Source of the DNA: Pelagerythrobacter sp041912895
GTDB taxonomy: Bacteria > Pseudomonadota > Alphaproteobacteria > Sphingomonadales > Sphingomonadaceae
Length of the DNA: 64,000 bases
Assembly (NCBI RefSeq): GCF_041912895.1
Contig: NZ_JAYSGI010000002.1
Coordinates: forward strand, 689,010 to 753,009
Direction of reading: 5' to 3'
The translations under genes were made by a program, and so were the position numbers. Under the pieces are notes generated by a model that was not told where the DNA came from, searched no databases, and saw only the letters and a list, made by a program, of their open reading frames with translations. Positions 17,556-25,695 of the stretch are shown piece by piece. The stretch's first letter is position 1. Every line of letters begins with the position of its first letter.

Positions 17556-17726
17556 ATGACCAGCCATGCGACGACGGGCGAGCGCCCGGCCCGCGCAGTG
17601 CGCCTGGCGATCCTTGCCGGCGCGCTCGCGATGATCGGGTGTTTCAGCGCCGCGTTCACCTTTTCGGGCCACACCGCCGAAGCCGCCGAGCCCCAGCACG
17701 GCAGCATGATCCAGCCCGGGCGCTGA
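17556..17726 (+). CDS. Small exported or membrane-anchored protein, unknown
   Basis: A 56-residue ORF with a strong ribosome-binding site (AAGGGAGAGAG, 6-14 bp before ATG 17556). The N-terminus is polar and basic to about residue 16, followed by one hydrophobic segment (LAILAGALAMIGCFSAAFTF) and a short polar tail ending in QHGSMIQPGR. It could be a signal peptide with a short mature peptide or a small anchored protein. It lies between divergent acnA and the convergent DMT transporter, 10 bp from the latter's stop. I do not recognise a family. Confidence 0.55.
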   Translation: MTSHATTGERPARAVRLAILAGALAMIGCFSAAFTFSGHTAEAAEPQHGSMIQPGR

Positions 17727-17736
17727 GGGCCGAGTT

Positions 17737-18627
17737 CTAAAGCGCGCTCTGCTCGGGCGGTTCGGGCCGCCGCCGCGCGGCGATCCAGCAGCCGATCACG
17801 ATCAGCACCGCACCGGTCACCGTGCCGGGCCCCAGTTCCTCGCGGAAGAACAGCCAGCCGAACAGCGCCGCCCACAGGAACGCGGTATATTCTACCGGCA
17901 CCAGCACTTGCGCCTCGGCACGGGCGTAGGCCCAGGCGAGCAGCATCGCGGCGCCGGTGGCGAGCAGCGCGGCGGCGCCGATGTCGCGCCATGCAGCGGC
18001 CTCCGGCAGCGAAAACAGCAGCGGGGCGAGCGGCAGCAGCGTCAGCGCGACCACGCCATTCTGGAACGTCGCCACCTCGGCGGGCCCGGCGACGAGCGCC
18101 TGTTCGCGCTGGATCACGAGGTTCCAGGCATAGAGAACCGCGGAAAACGCCATTGCGGCGAGCCCGATCGCCGAATCGCGGTCGAGCGCCTGCGCGCCCA
18201 GCTTGCTGCCGACGATGACCGCTACGCCCGCGAGCCCGAACAGCGCGGCGACGATCGCGCGGCGCTCGATCACTTCGCCGAGCAGCAGCGCGGCGAGGTA
18301 GAGCGCGATCAGCGGGGCGATGAACGACAGCGCGATCGCTTCGGCCAGCGGCAGGCGCACCAGCGCGAAGAAGAAGGTGAACGCCATGAACGCGACCACC
18401 ACCCCGCGCTTGAGGTGAATGCGCAGCACCGCGCGCCGCGGCCAGCGCCCGCCGAGCGCGAGCCATAATGGCGCGACGCCCGCGAAGCCGATCGCGTTGC
18501 GCAGGATCAGCGCGCTGTAGGCCCCCACCGCGAGCGCGGCGGACTTCATGAACGCGTCCATCGTCGCGAACAGCGCGATGCCGAGCACGGTGACCACGAT
18601 CGGCGCCAGGCGATGCTCGGATGGCAT
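17737..18627 (-). CDS. DMT-superfamily (EamA-type) transporter
   Basis: Inner-membrane drug/metabolite transporter of 296 residues with about ten hydrophobic segments arranged as two EamA halves; each half shows the family pattern of polar residues at helix starts (for example AFMKSAAL near residue 25 and ETAI-like LAEAIALSFIAPLIALYLAA near 100). The second half ends in EYTAFLWAALFGWLFFREEL, the conserved EamA signature. The substrate cannot be told from sequence. The start ATG 18627 faces the divergent L,D-transpeptidase gene across 140 bp. Confidence 0.88.
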   Translation of the reverse strand: MPSEHRLAPIVVTVLGIALFATMDAFMKSAALAVGAYSALILRNAIGFAGVAPLWLALGGRWPRRAVLRIHLKRGVVVAFMAFTFFFALVRLPLAEAIALSFIAPLIALYLAALLLGEVIERRAIVAALFGLAGVAVIVGSKLGAQALDRDSAIGLAAMAFSAVLYAWNLVIQREQALVAGPAEVATFQNGVVALTLLPLAPLLFSLPEAAAWRDIGAAALLATGAAMLLAWAYARAEAQVLVPVEYTAFLWAALFGWLFFREELGPGTVTGAVLIVIGCWIAARRRPEPPEQSAL

Positions 18628-18767
18628 GGGAGCGCCATAGGCCGGCGGTCGCCGCGCGTCATCAGCATTGCCGGGTTCGCGCTGCGATTCAGGCGGCAGT
18701 CAGCCGCGATGCTTGAAGCGCGGCCCCCGATCGGGCAAAATCGCGTCGCCGAAAATCGAGATATGAC

Positions 18768-20240
18768 ATGATCAGCAAGACCAACGCCACCCTCCTTGCC
18801 GCCGTATCGCTGGCGGCGCTCGCGCCCGCGGCGACGGTCGCGGCACAGGATCGCGCGCCGCAGAACCTTTTGCCCGAATCGCGTGCGCTGGAGGAATATC
18901 CGGTCCAGCCCGACGACGCTGTGGCGACGCCCGCCCCCGCGCCCATACCGGCTCCCGATTCGCCGGTCGCGCCTCCAGTCACTGGCGACCCGGTGCGCAC
19001 CGTCGCGCGCGAGGTCGTCCAGCAGTTCGCGCCCGAAATCCAGCCGTGGAGCGTGGGCAATGCCGAAGCGCTGGCGACGGTCATCGCGGGTATCGGCGCG
19101 GAAGGGCTCGACCCGGCCGACTACGACGAGGCCGGTCTGCGCCAAGCGATGCTCGCCGGGCCGGGCGCGCAACTCGACCAGGTGGCGAGCCGCACGTTCG
19201 CCTGGCTGGTCGAGGACATGCGCGACGGGCGCACCCCGATGGACGCGCGCAAGCAGTGGTTCGTGGTCGATCCCGATCCCGACCGCTACCGCACCGGCGA
19301 CGTGATGGAGCAGGCGCTGGCCAGCGGCGATATCCAGGGCGCGCTGGACAGCGTCGCGCCGGTCCATCCGGACTACGCCAAGCTGAAGGCCGAACTGGCC
19401 GAGACGCCCGCCGACGCGACCACGAAGCGCAAGCTGATCCGCGCCAACATGGATCGCTGGCGGTGGCTCGCGCGCGATCTGGGCAACCAGTACCTGATGA
19501 CCAACGTGCCCGAGTATCAACTGCGCCTGACGGTCAACGACAAGATCCTGCGCACCTACAAGACCATCGTCGGCAAGCCGGGCCGCACCGCGACCCCGCA
19601 GCTCGCCGAGACGGTCGAAGGGGTGATCTTCAACCCGACCTGGACGGTGCCGCAGTCGATCGTGAAGGGCGAGGGGCTGGGCGCGCGCGTGCTCGGCAAT
19701 CCCGCCTGGGCGCGGGCGAACGGCTATCGCGGATCGCGAGACAAGGAGACCGGCTTCGTCACCGTGGTGCAGCAGCCGGGGCCGGGCAACTCGCTCGGCC
19801 TGATGAAGCTCGACATGCCCAATCCGCACGCGATCTTCCTGCACGACACGCCTTCGCGTGGGCTGTTCAACAGCGAGAACCGCGCGCTGAGCCACGGCTG
19901 CATCCGCACCGAGCGGGCGAGCGAGCTGGCAATCACGCTGGCGATCCTGGCGCAGAACCCGACGGACGACGCGGCGCGCAAGACCGCTGCGGAAGAGGCG
20001 GTCACGATCCTCAAGTCGGGCGATTACACCAAGGTGCCCTTCGCCGAGACGACGATGCCGGTCTACATCACCTATTTCACGATGGGCACCGACATCGAGG
20101 GCGAAATGCGCACGTTCAAGGACATCTACGGCCGCGACGCGCCGGTGCTCGCCGCGCTCGACGCCCCGCGCGAGGAAAACCGCGCGCGCCGCACCGACGA
20201 GAAGGCGGTCGAGATCATCGACGACATGAAGACGACCTGA
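18768..20240 (+). CDS. L,D-transpeptidase, YcbB-like large form
   Basis: Periplasmic peptidoglycan cross-linking enzyme (YkuD fold). It has 490 residues: a signal peptide (cut about residue 25, ATVAAQD), a Pro/Ala-rich linker, an N-terminal scaffold domain (about 75-200) of the LdtD/YcbB type (LATVIAGIGAEGLDPADYD), then the catalytic domain. The active site reads IFLHDTPSRGLF followed by ALSHGCIRTE, with the catalytic Cys near residue 378 and its His neighbours. The NFNPTWTVP-like VIFNPTWTVPQSIVKGE stretch is typical. A C-terminal segment beyond the catalytic core ends in a charged helix. It converges on a second, unrelated-looking L,D-transpeptidase gene 34 bp away. Confidence 0.9.
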   Translation: MISKTNATLLAAVSLAALAPAATVAAQDRAPQNLLPESRALEEYPVQPDDAVATPAPAPIPAPDSPVAPPVTGDPVRTVAREVVQQFAPEIQPWSVGNAEALATVIAGIGAEGLDPADYDEAGLRQAMLAGPGAQLDQVASRTFAWLVEDMRDGRTPMDARKQWFVVDPDPDRYRTGDVMEQALASGDIQGALDSVAPVHPDYAKLKAELAETPADATTKRKLIRANMDRWRWLARDLGNQYLMTNVPEYQLRLTVNDKILRTYKTIVGKPGRTATPQLAETVEGVIFNPTWTVPQSIVKGEGLGARVLGNPAWARANGYRGSRDKETGFVTVVQQPGPGNSLGLMKLDMPNPHAIFLHDTPSRGLFNSENRALSHGCIRTERASELAITLAILAQNPTDDAARKTAAEEAVTILKSGDYTKVPFAETTMPVYITYFTMGTDIEGEMRTFKDIYGRDAPVLAALDAPREENRARRTDEKAVEIIDDMKTT

Positions 20241-20274
20241 GTCAGCGCACCCGGCGCGTCGGGTGTGCGCGTGC

Positions 20275-20991
20275 TCAGTAGACGCCCGGATTCAGTATCT
20301 GCTCGCCGCGCGGAGGATCGCCGGTCAGCGGGCGGATTTCGCCCATTGCCTGCTGTGGACGGACCATGGTCGAGCCGTCGGGCGCAAGGCCGAGGCTGTC
20401 GGCGAACAGCACGCGGCCGCCGCCCAGTTCGAGCAGCGCGCGCTTGAAATCGGCCTCGCCCATCGCGAAGCAGCCGTTCGAGCGGCCGAGCTTGCCCCAG
20501 CGTTCGAGGTGCGCACGCTCGGCATAGTCAGCGCGGTGCATCACGATCGCGCGGTCGAGCGCGTTCGAATTGTCCGCCTCCAGCCCTTCCAGCCGGATCG
20601 AGGTGCCGAAGCGGCCGGTGTACCAGCCGTAGGTCATGAACGCGCCGCGGCACGAGCACATCGATTCGGGCACGTTGGAAAACCAGTTGAGCCAGCCGTC
20701 GTGCTCGGGATCGGACCCGCTGCCGTGGGTGACGAGGTACGAATCGACCCGCCCGGCCTCCAGGTTCACGAAGTGGAAGCGCGGCTCCGAACTGCGCAGG
20801 CCGTAATCGGCGATGCCGACCCGGTCGGTGCGCCAGAGCATGTCGCCCGCCTTCTGCTGTTCGCGCTTGGCGATCTCCGCCAGCATCCCGTCGCGCACGG
20901 CGCCGGTGCGGACCTGCGCGGGAAGGCGGGCGGGGAGCGCCAGCGCGGCGCCAGCGGCCACGGCGCCCCTGATAATACTGCGTCTATCCAT
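20275..20991 (-). CDS. Murein L,D-transpeptidase catalytic-domain protein (small type)
   Basis: Exported protein of 238 residues. The chosen start is ATG 20991 (MDRRSIIRGAVAAGAALALP), whose RR motif followed by a hydrophobic stretch looks like a Tat signal; another ATG lies seven codons upstream. The catalytic part shows FHFVNLEAGRVDSYLVTHG, GAFMTYGWYTGRFGTSIRLE and the Cys motif GRSNGCFAMGEADF (about residues 168-180), typical of the YkuD_2-like murein L,D-transpeptidase catalytic family. It probably cleaves or rearranges peptidoglycan stem peptides in the periplasm. It converges with the YcbB-like gene and is divergent from a lipoprotein gene. Confidence 0.82.
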   Translation of the reverse strand: MDRRSIIRGAVAAGAALALPARLPAQVRTGAVRDGMLAEIAKREQQKAGDMLWRTDRVGIADYGLRSSEPRFHFVNLEAGRVDSYLVTHGSGSDPEHDGWLNWFSNVPESMCSCRGAFMTYGWYTGRFGTSIRLEGLEADNSNALDRAIVMHRADYAERAHLERWGKLGRSNGCFAMGEADFKRALLELGGGRVLFADSLGLAPDGSTMVRPQQAMGEIRPLTGDPPRGEQILNPGVY

Positions 20992-21068
20992 ATCCGGGCA
21001 ATAGCATAGCAAGCCCTAACCGGCAGGTGAACGGGGAACGGCTGCGGCACGGGCGGCGTTTGCCGCAC

Positions 21069-21578
21069 ATGAAGCACGCCGCATTTCCGCTCGCATTGGC
21101 GCTGGCCGCCTGCACCGCCGCCTCGCCGCCTGTAGAGGGTACGCCGCCGCCGCCCGCAGCCTCGCCCGCGCCGGAAGCTTCGGCGTCCGAACCCGCCGGG
21201 CCGACGCGCATTCTCAATCAGGACGCGGCGTATCGCCTGCGCAACAACAGCGGTGTCACGCTGCAATGGATCGACTGGGACCGGCGCGGCGACGCGCGGG
21301 TGACGGTGGGGCCGGACGGTGTGTGGCGCCTCTCTGCCGCGCAATCGGCGCCCGATGGGCCGGGCCGTGTGTCGGTAGAGGGACGGGTGACCGAAATCGG
21401 CGCGGACTATTTCCTGCTCGATGGCCGCGTGACGATTTCCGACACCCCCGATGTGGGGCGCCAATGCAGCGACGACAGGGTCTGGCGCTTCGGCGTGACG
21501 CAGGGGCGCAAGTACTGGCGGCTGCGCGAATTCGAATGGTGCGACAGCCTGACCGACTACGTCGATATCTACTTCTGA
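21069..21578 (+). CDS. Lipoprotein of unknown function
   Basis: The start ATG 21069 (MKHAAFPLALALAACTAASP) makes a short lipoprotein signal with lipobox ALAAC and Cys14 or so. A Pro/Ala-rich linker follows (about 20-45), then a compact domain of about 120 residues with many beta-prone stretches (YRLRNNSGVTLQWIDWDRRG, GRVTEIGADYFLLDGRVTIS) and Cys residues that could pair (QCSDDRVW and FEWCDSL). The total is 169 residues. A longer frame starting at 21027 adds an Arg-rich leader that would destroy the signal peptide. The stop overlaps the convergent HDAC-like gene by 10 bp. The family is not recognised. Confidence 0.7.
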   Translation: MKHAAFPLALALAACTAASPPVEGTPPPPAASPAPEASASEPAGPTRILNQDAAYRLRNNSGVTLQWIDWDRRGDARVTVGPDGVWRLSAAQSAPDGPGRVSVEGRVTEIGADYFLLDGRVTISDTPDVGRQCSDDRVWRFGVTQGRKYWRLREFEWCDSLTDYVDIYF

Positions 21579-22495
21579 GCGGTTTCCGGCGCGGGCCAGC
21601 GCGCGTTCTCCCGCGCCATCGCGATCATCGAGGCGGCGTGGCGCGCGCCGACCACGCGCGGGTCCGCGCCGTAGCCGCCGCCCAGCGCGCTGGCGACCGG
21701 CAGCCCGCGCGCCCGCGCTTCGGCGATGACGAAGCGGTCGCGCGCGGCAAGGCCCTCGTCGGTCAGCGCCAGCCGTCCGAGCCGGTCGTCGCGGTGCGGA
21801 TCGACGCCCGCCTGGTAGAGCACGATGTCCGGCGCGAAATCATCCAGTATCGCGGGCAGGTGGCGCGCGAGTTCGCCGAGGTAGGCTGAGTCTTCCATCC
21901 CGTCGGGCAGCGCCACGTCCAGCGTCGAACGCGCCTTGCGCACCGGGAAGTTCTTTTCCGCGTGCATCGAGAAGGTGAACACGTCCGCCCGCCCGGCCAT
22001 GAGGCTCGCGGTCCCGTCGCCCTGATGCACGTCGAGGTCGACAATCAGCACGCGCGCGGCGCGCCCTTGCGCGATCAGCCGGTTGGCGCAGACCGCCAGA
22101 TCGTTGAACAAGCAATATCCCGCGCCGGCATCGTGCAGCGCGTGATGGCTGCCCGCCGCGCTGTTGGCGGCGTAGCCGTGCTCCATCGCCAGCATCGCCG
22201 CGAGCCAGGTGCCGCCGTTGGTGTGGCGCACGCGCTGCGCGATGTGCGGGGTGACGGGGAAGCCGATCCGCCGCTCCTTTTCGCGCGGAACGGTGGCGGT
22301 GAAGACCTGCTCGACATATTCGGGATCGTGCACCGCCTCCAGCCATTCGCGCGGGCACGGATCGGGCGCGTGCTCGGTGATCGGGTAGCCGCTCTCGCGA
22401 AGCGCGGCCATGACCGCCATGTACTTGTCGAACCGGAACGTCCCGCGCGTGGGCGCGGGCGCCATGTAGTCGGCGTGATGGACGACGTGGAGCAC
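21569..22495 (-). CDS. Histone-deacetylase-family amidohydrolase
   Basis: Zn-dependent amidohydrolase of the arginase/deacetylase fold (308 residues). The bacterial relatives act on acetylated small molecules such as acetylpolyamines or on acetylated proteins; the substrate here is unknown. The metal and catalytic motifs are intact: the His-His pair in AGSHHALHDAGAGYCLFND (near residue 114), DLDVHQGDGT and VLYQAGVDPHRDDRLG. The start is ATG 22495. It lies 9 bp downstream of ispG on the same strand and may share its transcript. Its 3' end overlaps the convergent lipoprotein gene by 10 bp. Confidence 0.88.
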   Translation of the reverse strand: MLHVVHHADYMAPAPTRGTFRFDKYMAVMAALRESGYPITEHAPDPCPREWLEAVHDPEYVEQVFTATVPREKERRIGFPVTPHIAQRVRHTNGGTWLAAMLAMEHGYAANSAAGSHHALHDAGAGYCLFNDLAVCANRLIAQGRAARVLIVDLDVHQGDGTASLMAGRADVFTFSMHAEKNFPVRKARSTLDVALPDGMEDSAYLGELARHLPAILDDFAPDIVLYQAGVDPHRDDRLGRLALTDEGLAARDRFVIAEARARGLPVASALGGGYGADPRVVGARHAASMIAMARENARWPAPETAQK

Positions 22496-22504
22496 GGCTT
22501 CGCC

Positions 22505-23662
22505 TTATTCGGCGGCTTCGGGCACCCGTTGCGCTCCGTCGTCCGCGTGGCCGGTATCGCTCATGCCCGCTTCGATCTCGGCCGCCTTGGCTTCGACCAG
22601 CGCCACGATGTGGTCGAGCATTCCGGCGTCGTCGATATGGTGGTCCTTCACGCCAGAGAGGTAGACCATGTGCTTGCCCTGGCCGCCGCCGGTGAGGCCG
22701 ATGTCGGTCTCGCGCGCTTCGCCCGGGCCGTTGACGACGCAGCCGAGGACCGAGAGCGAGAGCGGGGTCTTGATGTGGCTCAGGCGGTCTTCGAGCGCCT
22801 GCACCGTGCGGATCACGTCGAAGCCCTGCCGCGCGCAGCTGGGGCACGAGACCACGCGCACGCCGCGGGTGCGCAGGCCCAGCGCCTTGAGCATCTCGAA
22901 CCCGACGCGCACCTCCTGCTCCGGCTCGGCGGAGAGGCTGACGCGGATCGTGTCGCCGATCCCCGCCCACATCAGGTTGCCCATGCCGATCGAGCTCTTC
23001 ACCGTGCCGCCGATCAGCCCGCCCGCCTCGGTGATGCCGAGGTGCAACGGGCAGTCGACCGCTTCGGCCAGCCCCATGTAGGCAGCGACCGCGAGGAACA
23101 CGTCGCTCGCCTTTACCGCCACCTTGTATTCGTGGAAATCGTGGTCCTGCAGCAGCTTGATATGGTCGAGCGCGGATTCTACCAGCGCTTCGGGACAGGG
23201 CTCGCCGTATTTTTCGAGCAGGTCCTTCTCGAGGCTCCCGGCGTTGACGCCGATGCGGATCGCGCAGCCGTTGGCCTTGGCCGCGCGCACAACCTCGGCC
23301 ACCCGCGCGCTCGAACCGATATTGCCCGGATTGATCCGCAGGCACGCCGCGCCCGCGTCGGCCGCTTCCAGCGCGCGCTTGTAGTGGAAGTGGATGTCGG
23401 CGACGATCGGGATCGAGGCGGCGCGCACGATCAGCGGCAGCGCGGCGGTCGCTTCTTCCGTGGGGCAGGAAACCCGGATGATGTCCGCCCCGGCATCCTC
23501 GCACCGGCGGATCTGGCCGATCGTGGCGGCCGCATCCTCGGTGGGTGTGTTGGTCATCGTCTGCACGGTGATCGGCGCGTCGCCGCCGACCGGCACGTTG
23601 CCGACCATGATCTGGCGGGACTGGCGGCGCTCTATCGTGCGCCAGGGGCGTATCTCGGACAT
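22505..23662 (-). CDS. ispG: 4-hydroxy-3-methylbut-2-enyl diphosphate synthase (flavodoxin)
   Basis: Iron-sulfur enzyme of the MEP isoprenoid pathway that makes HMBPP from MEcPP. It has 385 residues from ATG 23662 (MSEIRPWRTIERRQSRQIMV). An alternative ATG lies three codons upstream. The frame stays open much further but that region is the corA-like gene on the other strand. The N-terminal TIM-barrel part shows VQTMTNTPTEDAAATIGQI and PIVADIHFHYKRAL. The cluster cysteines are in SCPSCARQGFDV (near residue 272) and LGCVVNGPGEARETDIG (near 305). The C-terminus has a variable acidic tail. It probably shares a transcript with the HDAC-like gene. Confidence 0.96.
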   Translation of the reverse strand: MSEIRPWRTIERRQSRQIMVGNVPVGGDAPITVQTMTNTPTEDAAATIGQIRRCEDAGADIIRVSCPTEEATAALPLIVRAASIPIVADIHFHYKRALEAADAGAACLRINPGNIGSSARVAEVVRAAKANGCAIRIGVNAGSLEKDLLEKYGEPCPEALVESALDHIKLLQDHDFHEYKVAVKASDVFLAVAAYMGLAEAVDCPLHLGITEAGGLIGGTVKSSIGMGNLMWAGIGDTIRVSLSAEPEQEVRVGFEMLKALGLRTRGVRVVSCPSCARQGFDVIRTVQALEDRLSHIKTPLSLSVLGCVVNGPGEARETDIGLTGGGQGKHMVYLSGVKDHHIDDAGMLDHIVALVEAKAAEIEAGMSDTGHADDGAQRVPEAAE

Positions 23663-23731
23663 GGCGCGCATATACGCCGCGCACGATGAAGGAGCAATGA
23701 CAGCGCCCCGCGATTGCGGCATGAAGGAGCG

Positions 23732-24745
23732 ATGCGAGAAGCCGAACCCCCGACCGACGATGGCGAAACCGGCACCCCGCTGCTGTTCGGCAGGGTGCTC
23801 GACGGGAAGGGCGGCGCGCGTGCGATCGGCTGGGAGGAGGCGCAGGGCTGGCGGCCCGGCGCGCCCGGCGAGGTGCTGTGGCTGCACCTGCGGCGCACCG
23901 CTGGCGGGGTCTACGAGTGGCTCCAGTCCGCGCTTTCCATTCCCGAGCCGACCGCCGAGCTGCTGGTCAGCGACGCCACCCGTCCGCGCGCATTCCGCGA
24001 GGGCGAGACGCTGGTGGCGACGCTGCGCGGGATCAACTTCAACCCCGGCGCGGAGCCCGAGGACATGGTTTCGATGCAGCTGTGGAGCGACGGCACGCGC
24101 TTGCTCACCTTGCGCCGCGACCCGCTGCAGACTCCGCGCGACACGCAGGCCGACCTCGACGCCGGGCGCGGGCCCACCGATGCGGGGTCGCTCGTCACGT
24201 CGCTGACCGAACACATGGTCCACCGGATGAACGCCGCGATCGTCGACATGAACGAGGAGATCGACCGGCTGGAGGATCTCGACATCGAGGAGGAGGACGG
24301 CGAGGAGATGCTGTCCAAGGTGGTCGCGATCCGGCGCAACAGCCTCGCGCTCCAGCGGCACATGGGGCCGCAGCACGTCGCGCTCGAATCGATCGGCCGC
24401 GATGCGCCCGCCTGGTTCGAAGAGCACGACCGGCGCGAGATCGCCGAGACGATCGCGCTGCTACGCCGCTTCCTCGACGATATCGACATCAGCAAGGAAA
24501 GCGCGGTCGTGCTGATGGACGAGTTGCGCGCCCGCTCGCTCGCCGGCAGCGAACGGACCAACTACCTGCTGACGATCGTCGCGGCGATCTTCCTGCCGCT
24601 GGGCTTCCTCACCGGGCTGCTCGGGATCAACGTGGGCGGCATGCCGGGGGTGGACGATCCGCGCGCGTTCTGGATCGTGGTCGGCCTGTGCGGGGGGGTG
24701 ATGCTGATCCAGCTCGCGCTGTTCTGGCGCTGGAAGTGGCTCTGA
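23732..24745 (+). CDS. CorA/ZntB-family divalent-cation transporter
   Basis: Pentameric membrane transporter of the CorA superfamily, 337 residues from ATG 23732. A large cytoplasmic alpha/beta and helical domain (about 1-270) is followed by two C-terminal membrane helices. The loop signature is GLLGINVGGMPG (near residue 299), a GIN variant as in ZntB rather than the GMN of classical CorA, so zinc or another divalent metal is a better guess than magnesium alone. The long helix shows MNEEIDRLEDLDIEEEDGEE, an acidic stretch. The start is uncertain: AAGGAG lies only 2 bp before the ATG. It is divergent from ispG. Confidence 0.87.
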   Translation: MREAEPPTDDGETGTPLLFGRVLDGKGGARAIGWEEAQGWRPGAPGEVLWLHLRRTAGGVYEWLQSALSIPEPTAELLVSDATRPRAFREGETLVATLRGINFNPGAEPEDMVSMQLWSDGTRLLTLRRDPLQTPRDTQADLDAGRGPTDAGSLVTSLTEHMVHRMNAAIVDMNEEIDRLEDLDIEEEDGEEMLSKVVAIRRNSLALQRHMGPQHVALESIGRDAPAWFEEHDRREIAETIALLRRFLDDIDISKESAVVLMDELRARSLAGSERTNYLLTIVAAIFLPLGFLTGLLGINVGGMPGVDDPRAFWIVVGLCGGVMLIQLALFWRWKWL

Positions 24746-24890
24746 CGCGGTAACCTTCGGCGCGCGGCTGTCCCGGGGCGGGATGGTGCCTGCGATAGCC
24801 CGGCGTTAAGCATCCGGATTAACCGACCGCGCGGCGCGCCTGCGCTAGAGCGGCGCATTCCGTCCACCCGGGGGCGGCTGGAGACGCGCC

Positions 24891-25628
24891 ATGCCGATTG
24901 CGCCGTTCGTTCGCGAGACCCTCGCCGTGCTGAAGGAAATCGCCGGTGCGCGCAGCCTGCGCACCGCCGCGCTGTTCGTGTCGCCCTACGCCGGATTGCT
25001 GGTGGGGCTCGACGTCGCGGCGCATTACGGCGAGCTGACCGATGCGCACTTGCCGGTGCAATTCTTCCTCGCTTCCGATCAGGGCTTCGGCGAATGGTTC
25101 GAATATGCCCTGACGGCGGCGGTCGCGGCGATGCTGCTGGTCATGTGGCGGTGGGACGGGGCGAGCGTCTATCTCGCCAACGCCGCGCTGTTCGCCTGGC
25201 TGACGCTCGACAACAGCATCGAGATCCACGAGCGCTTCGGCCACGCCTTCACGAGCTGGTTCGCGGGCTGGCCACTGCCGGTCGCGCCGAACGACATCGG
25301 CGAGGCGAGCCTGTTCCTGGCGATCGGCGCGTTCTGGCTCGCGGCGCTGTGCCTGAGCCTGCACGGCGCGCGGCTGCGCCCGGCAGTCGAATCGCTGATT
25401 CTCGCCGGATGCGTCGGCGCGGCAGCGTTTTTCGGGGTAATCGTGGACCTCGTCGTGGTGTGGGGCTCGCATACGCAGGCGATGATCGAACTCGAGACCT
25501 TCATCGAGGACGGCGGCGAATTCGCGATGATCTGCCTGGCGTTCCTGATCGCGGTCGCGCTGTTCGATGCGGCGCGGCGGCGGCGCAGTGCGCTTGGCGG
25601 CGAGCCTCCGGCGCTAGTCGCGGCTTGA
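24891..25628 (+). CDS. Polytopic membrane protein, unknown family
   Basis: A 245-residue inner-membrane protein with about six hydrophobic segments. ATG 24891 follows GGAG. Two conserved-looking polar motifs lie next to membrane segments: LTLDNSIEIHERFGHAF (near residue 105) and MIELETFIEDGGEFAMICLA (near 200). The clustering of Asp, Glu and His at the membrane face suggests a metal site or an enzyme in the membrane, but I cannot name a family. It is followed by a hairpin and a convergent MscS-like gene. Confidence 0.75.
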   Translation: MPIAPFVRETLAVLKEIAGARSLRTAALFVSPYAGLLVGLDVAAHYGELTDAHLPVQFFLASDQGFGEWFEYALTAAVAAMLLVMWRWDGASVYLANAALFAWLTLDNSIEIHERFGHAFTSWFAGWPLPVAPNDIGEASLFLAIGAFWLAALCLSLHGARLRPAVESLILAGCVGAAAFFGVIVDLVVVWGSHTQAMIELETFIEDGGEFAMICLAFLIAVALFDAARRRRSALGGEPPALVAA

Positions 25629-25640
25629 GCTTCTGAAAGC

Positions 25641-25676
25641 GAAAGGGCGCGAACCCGCGAAGGTCCGCGCCCTTTC
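25641..25676. terminator. Bidirectional hairpin between convergent genes
   Basis: GAAAGGGCGCG (25641-25651) pairs perfectly with CGCGCCCTTTC (25666-25676), an 11-bp stem with a 14-nt loop. It lies between the stops of the unknown membrane protein and the MscS-like gene. U-tracts are short (three T on each side, inside the stem). Confidence 0.7.
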
Positions 25677-25695
25677 CCTGGTGTAACGGCGGCCG

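Noticed and set aside
23663..24427. Upstream extension of the ispG frame by about 250 codons.
   Set aside because: The extension lies antisense to the CorA/ZntB-like gene and has no IspG similarity; the normal IspG N-terminus starts at 23662.
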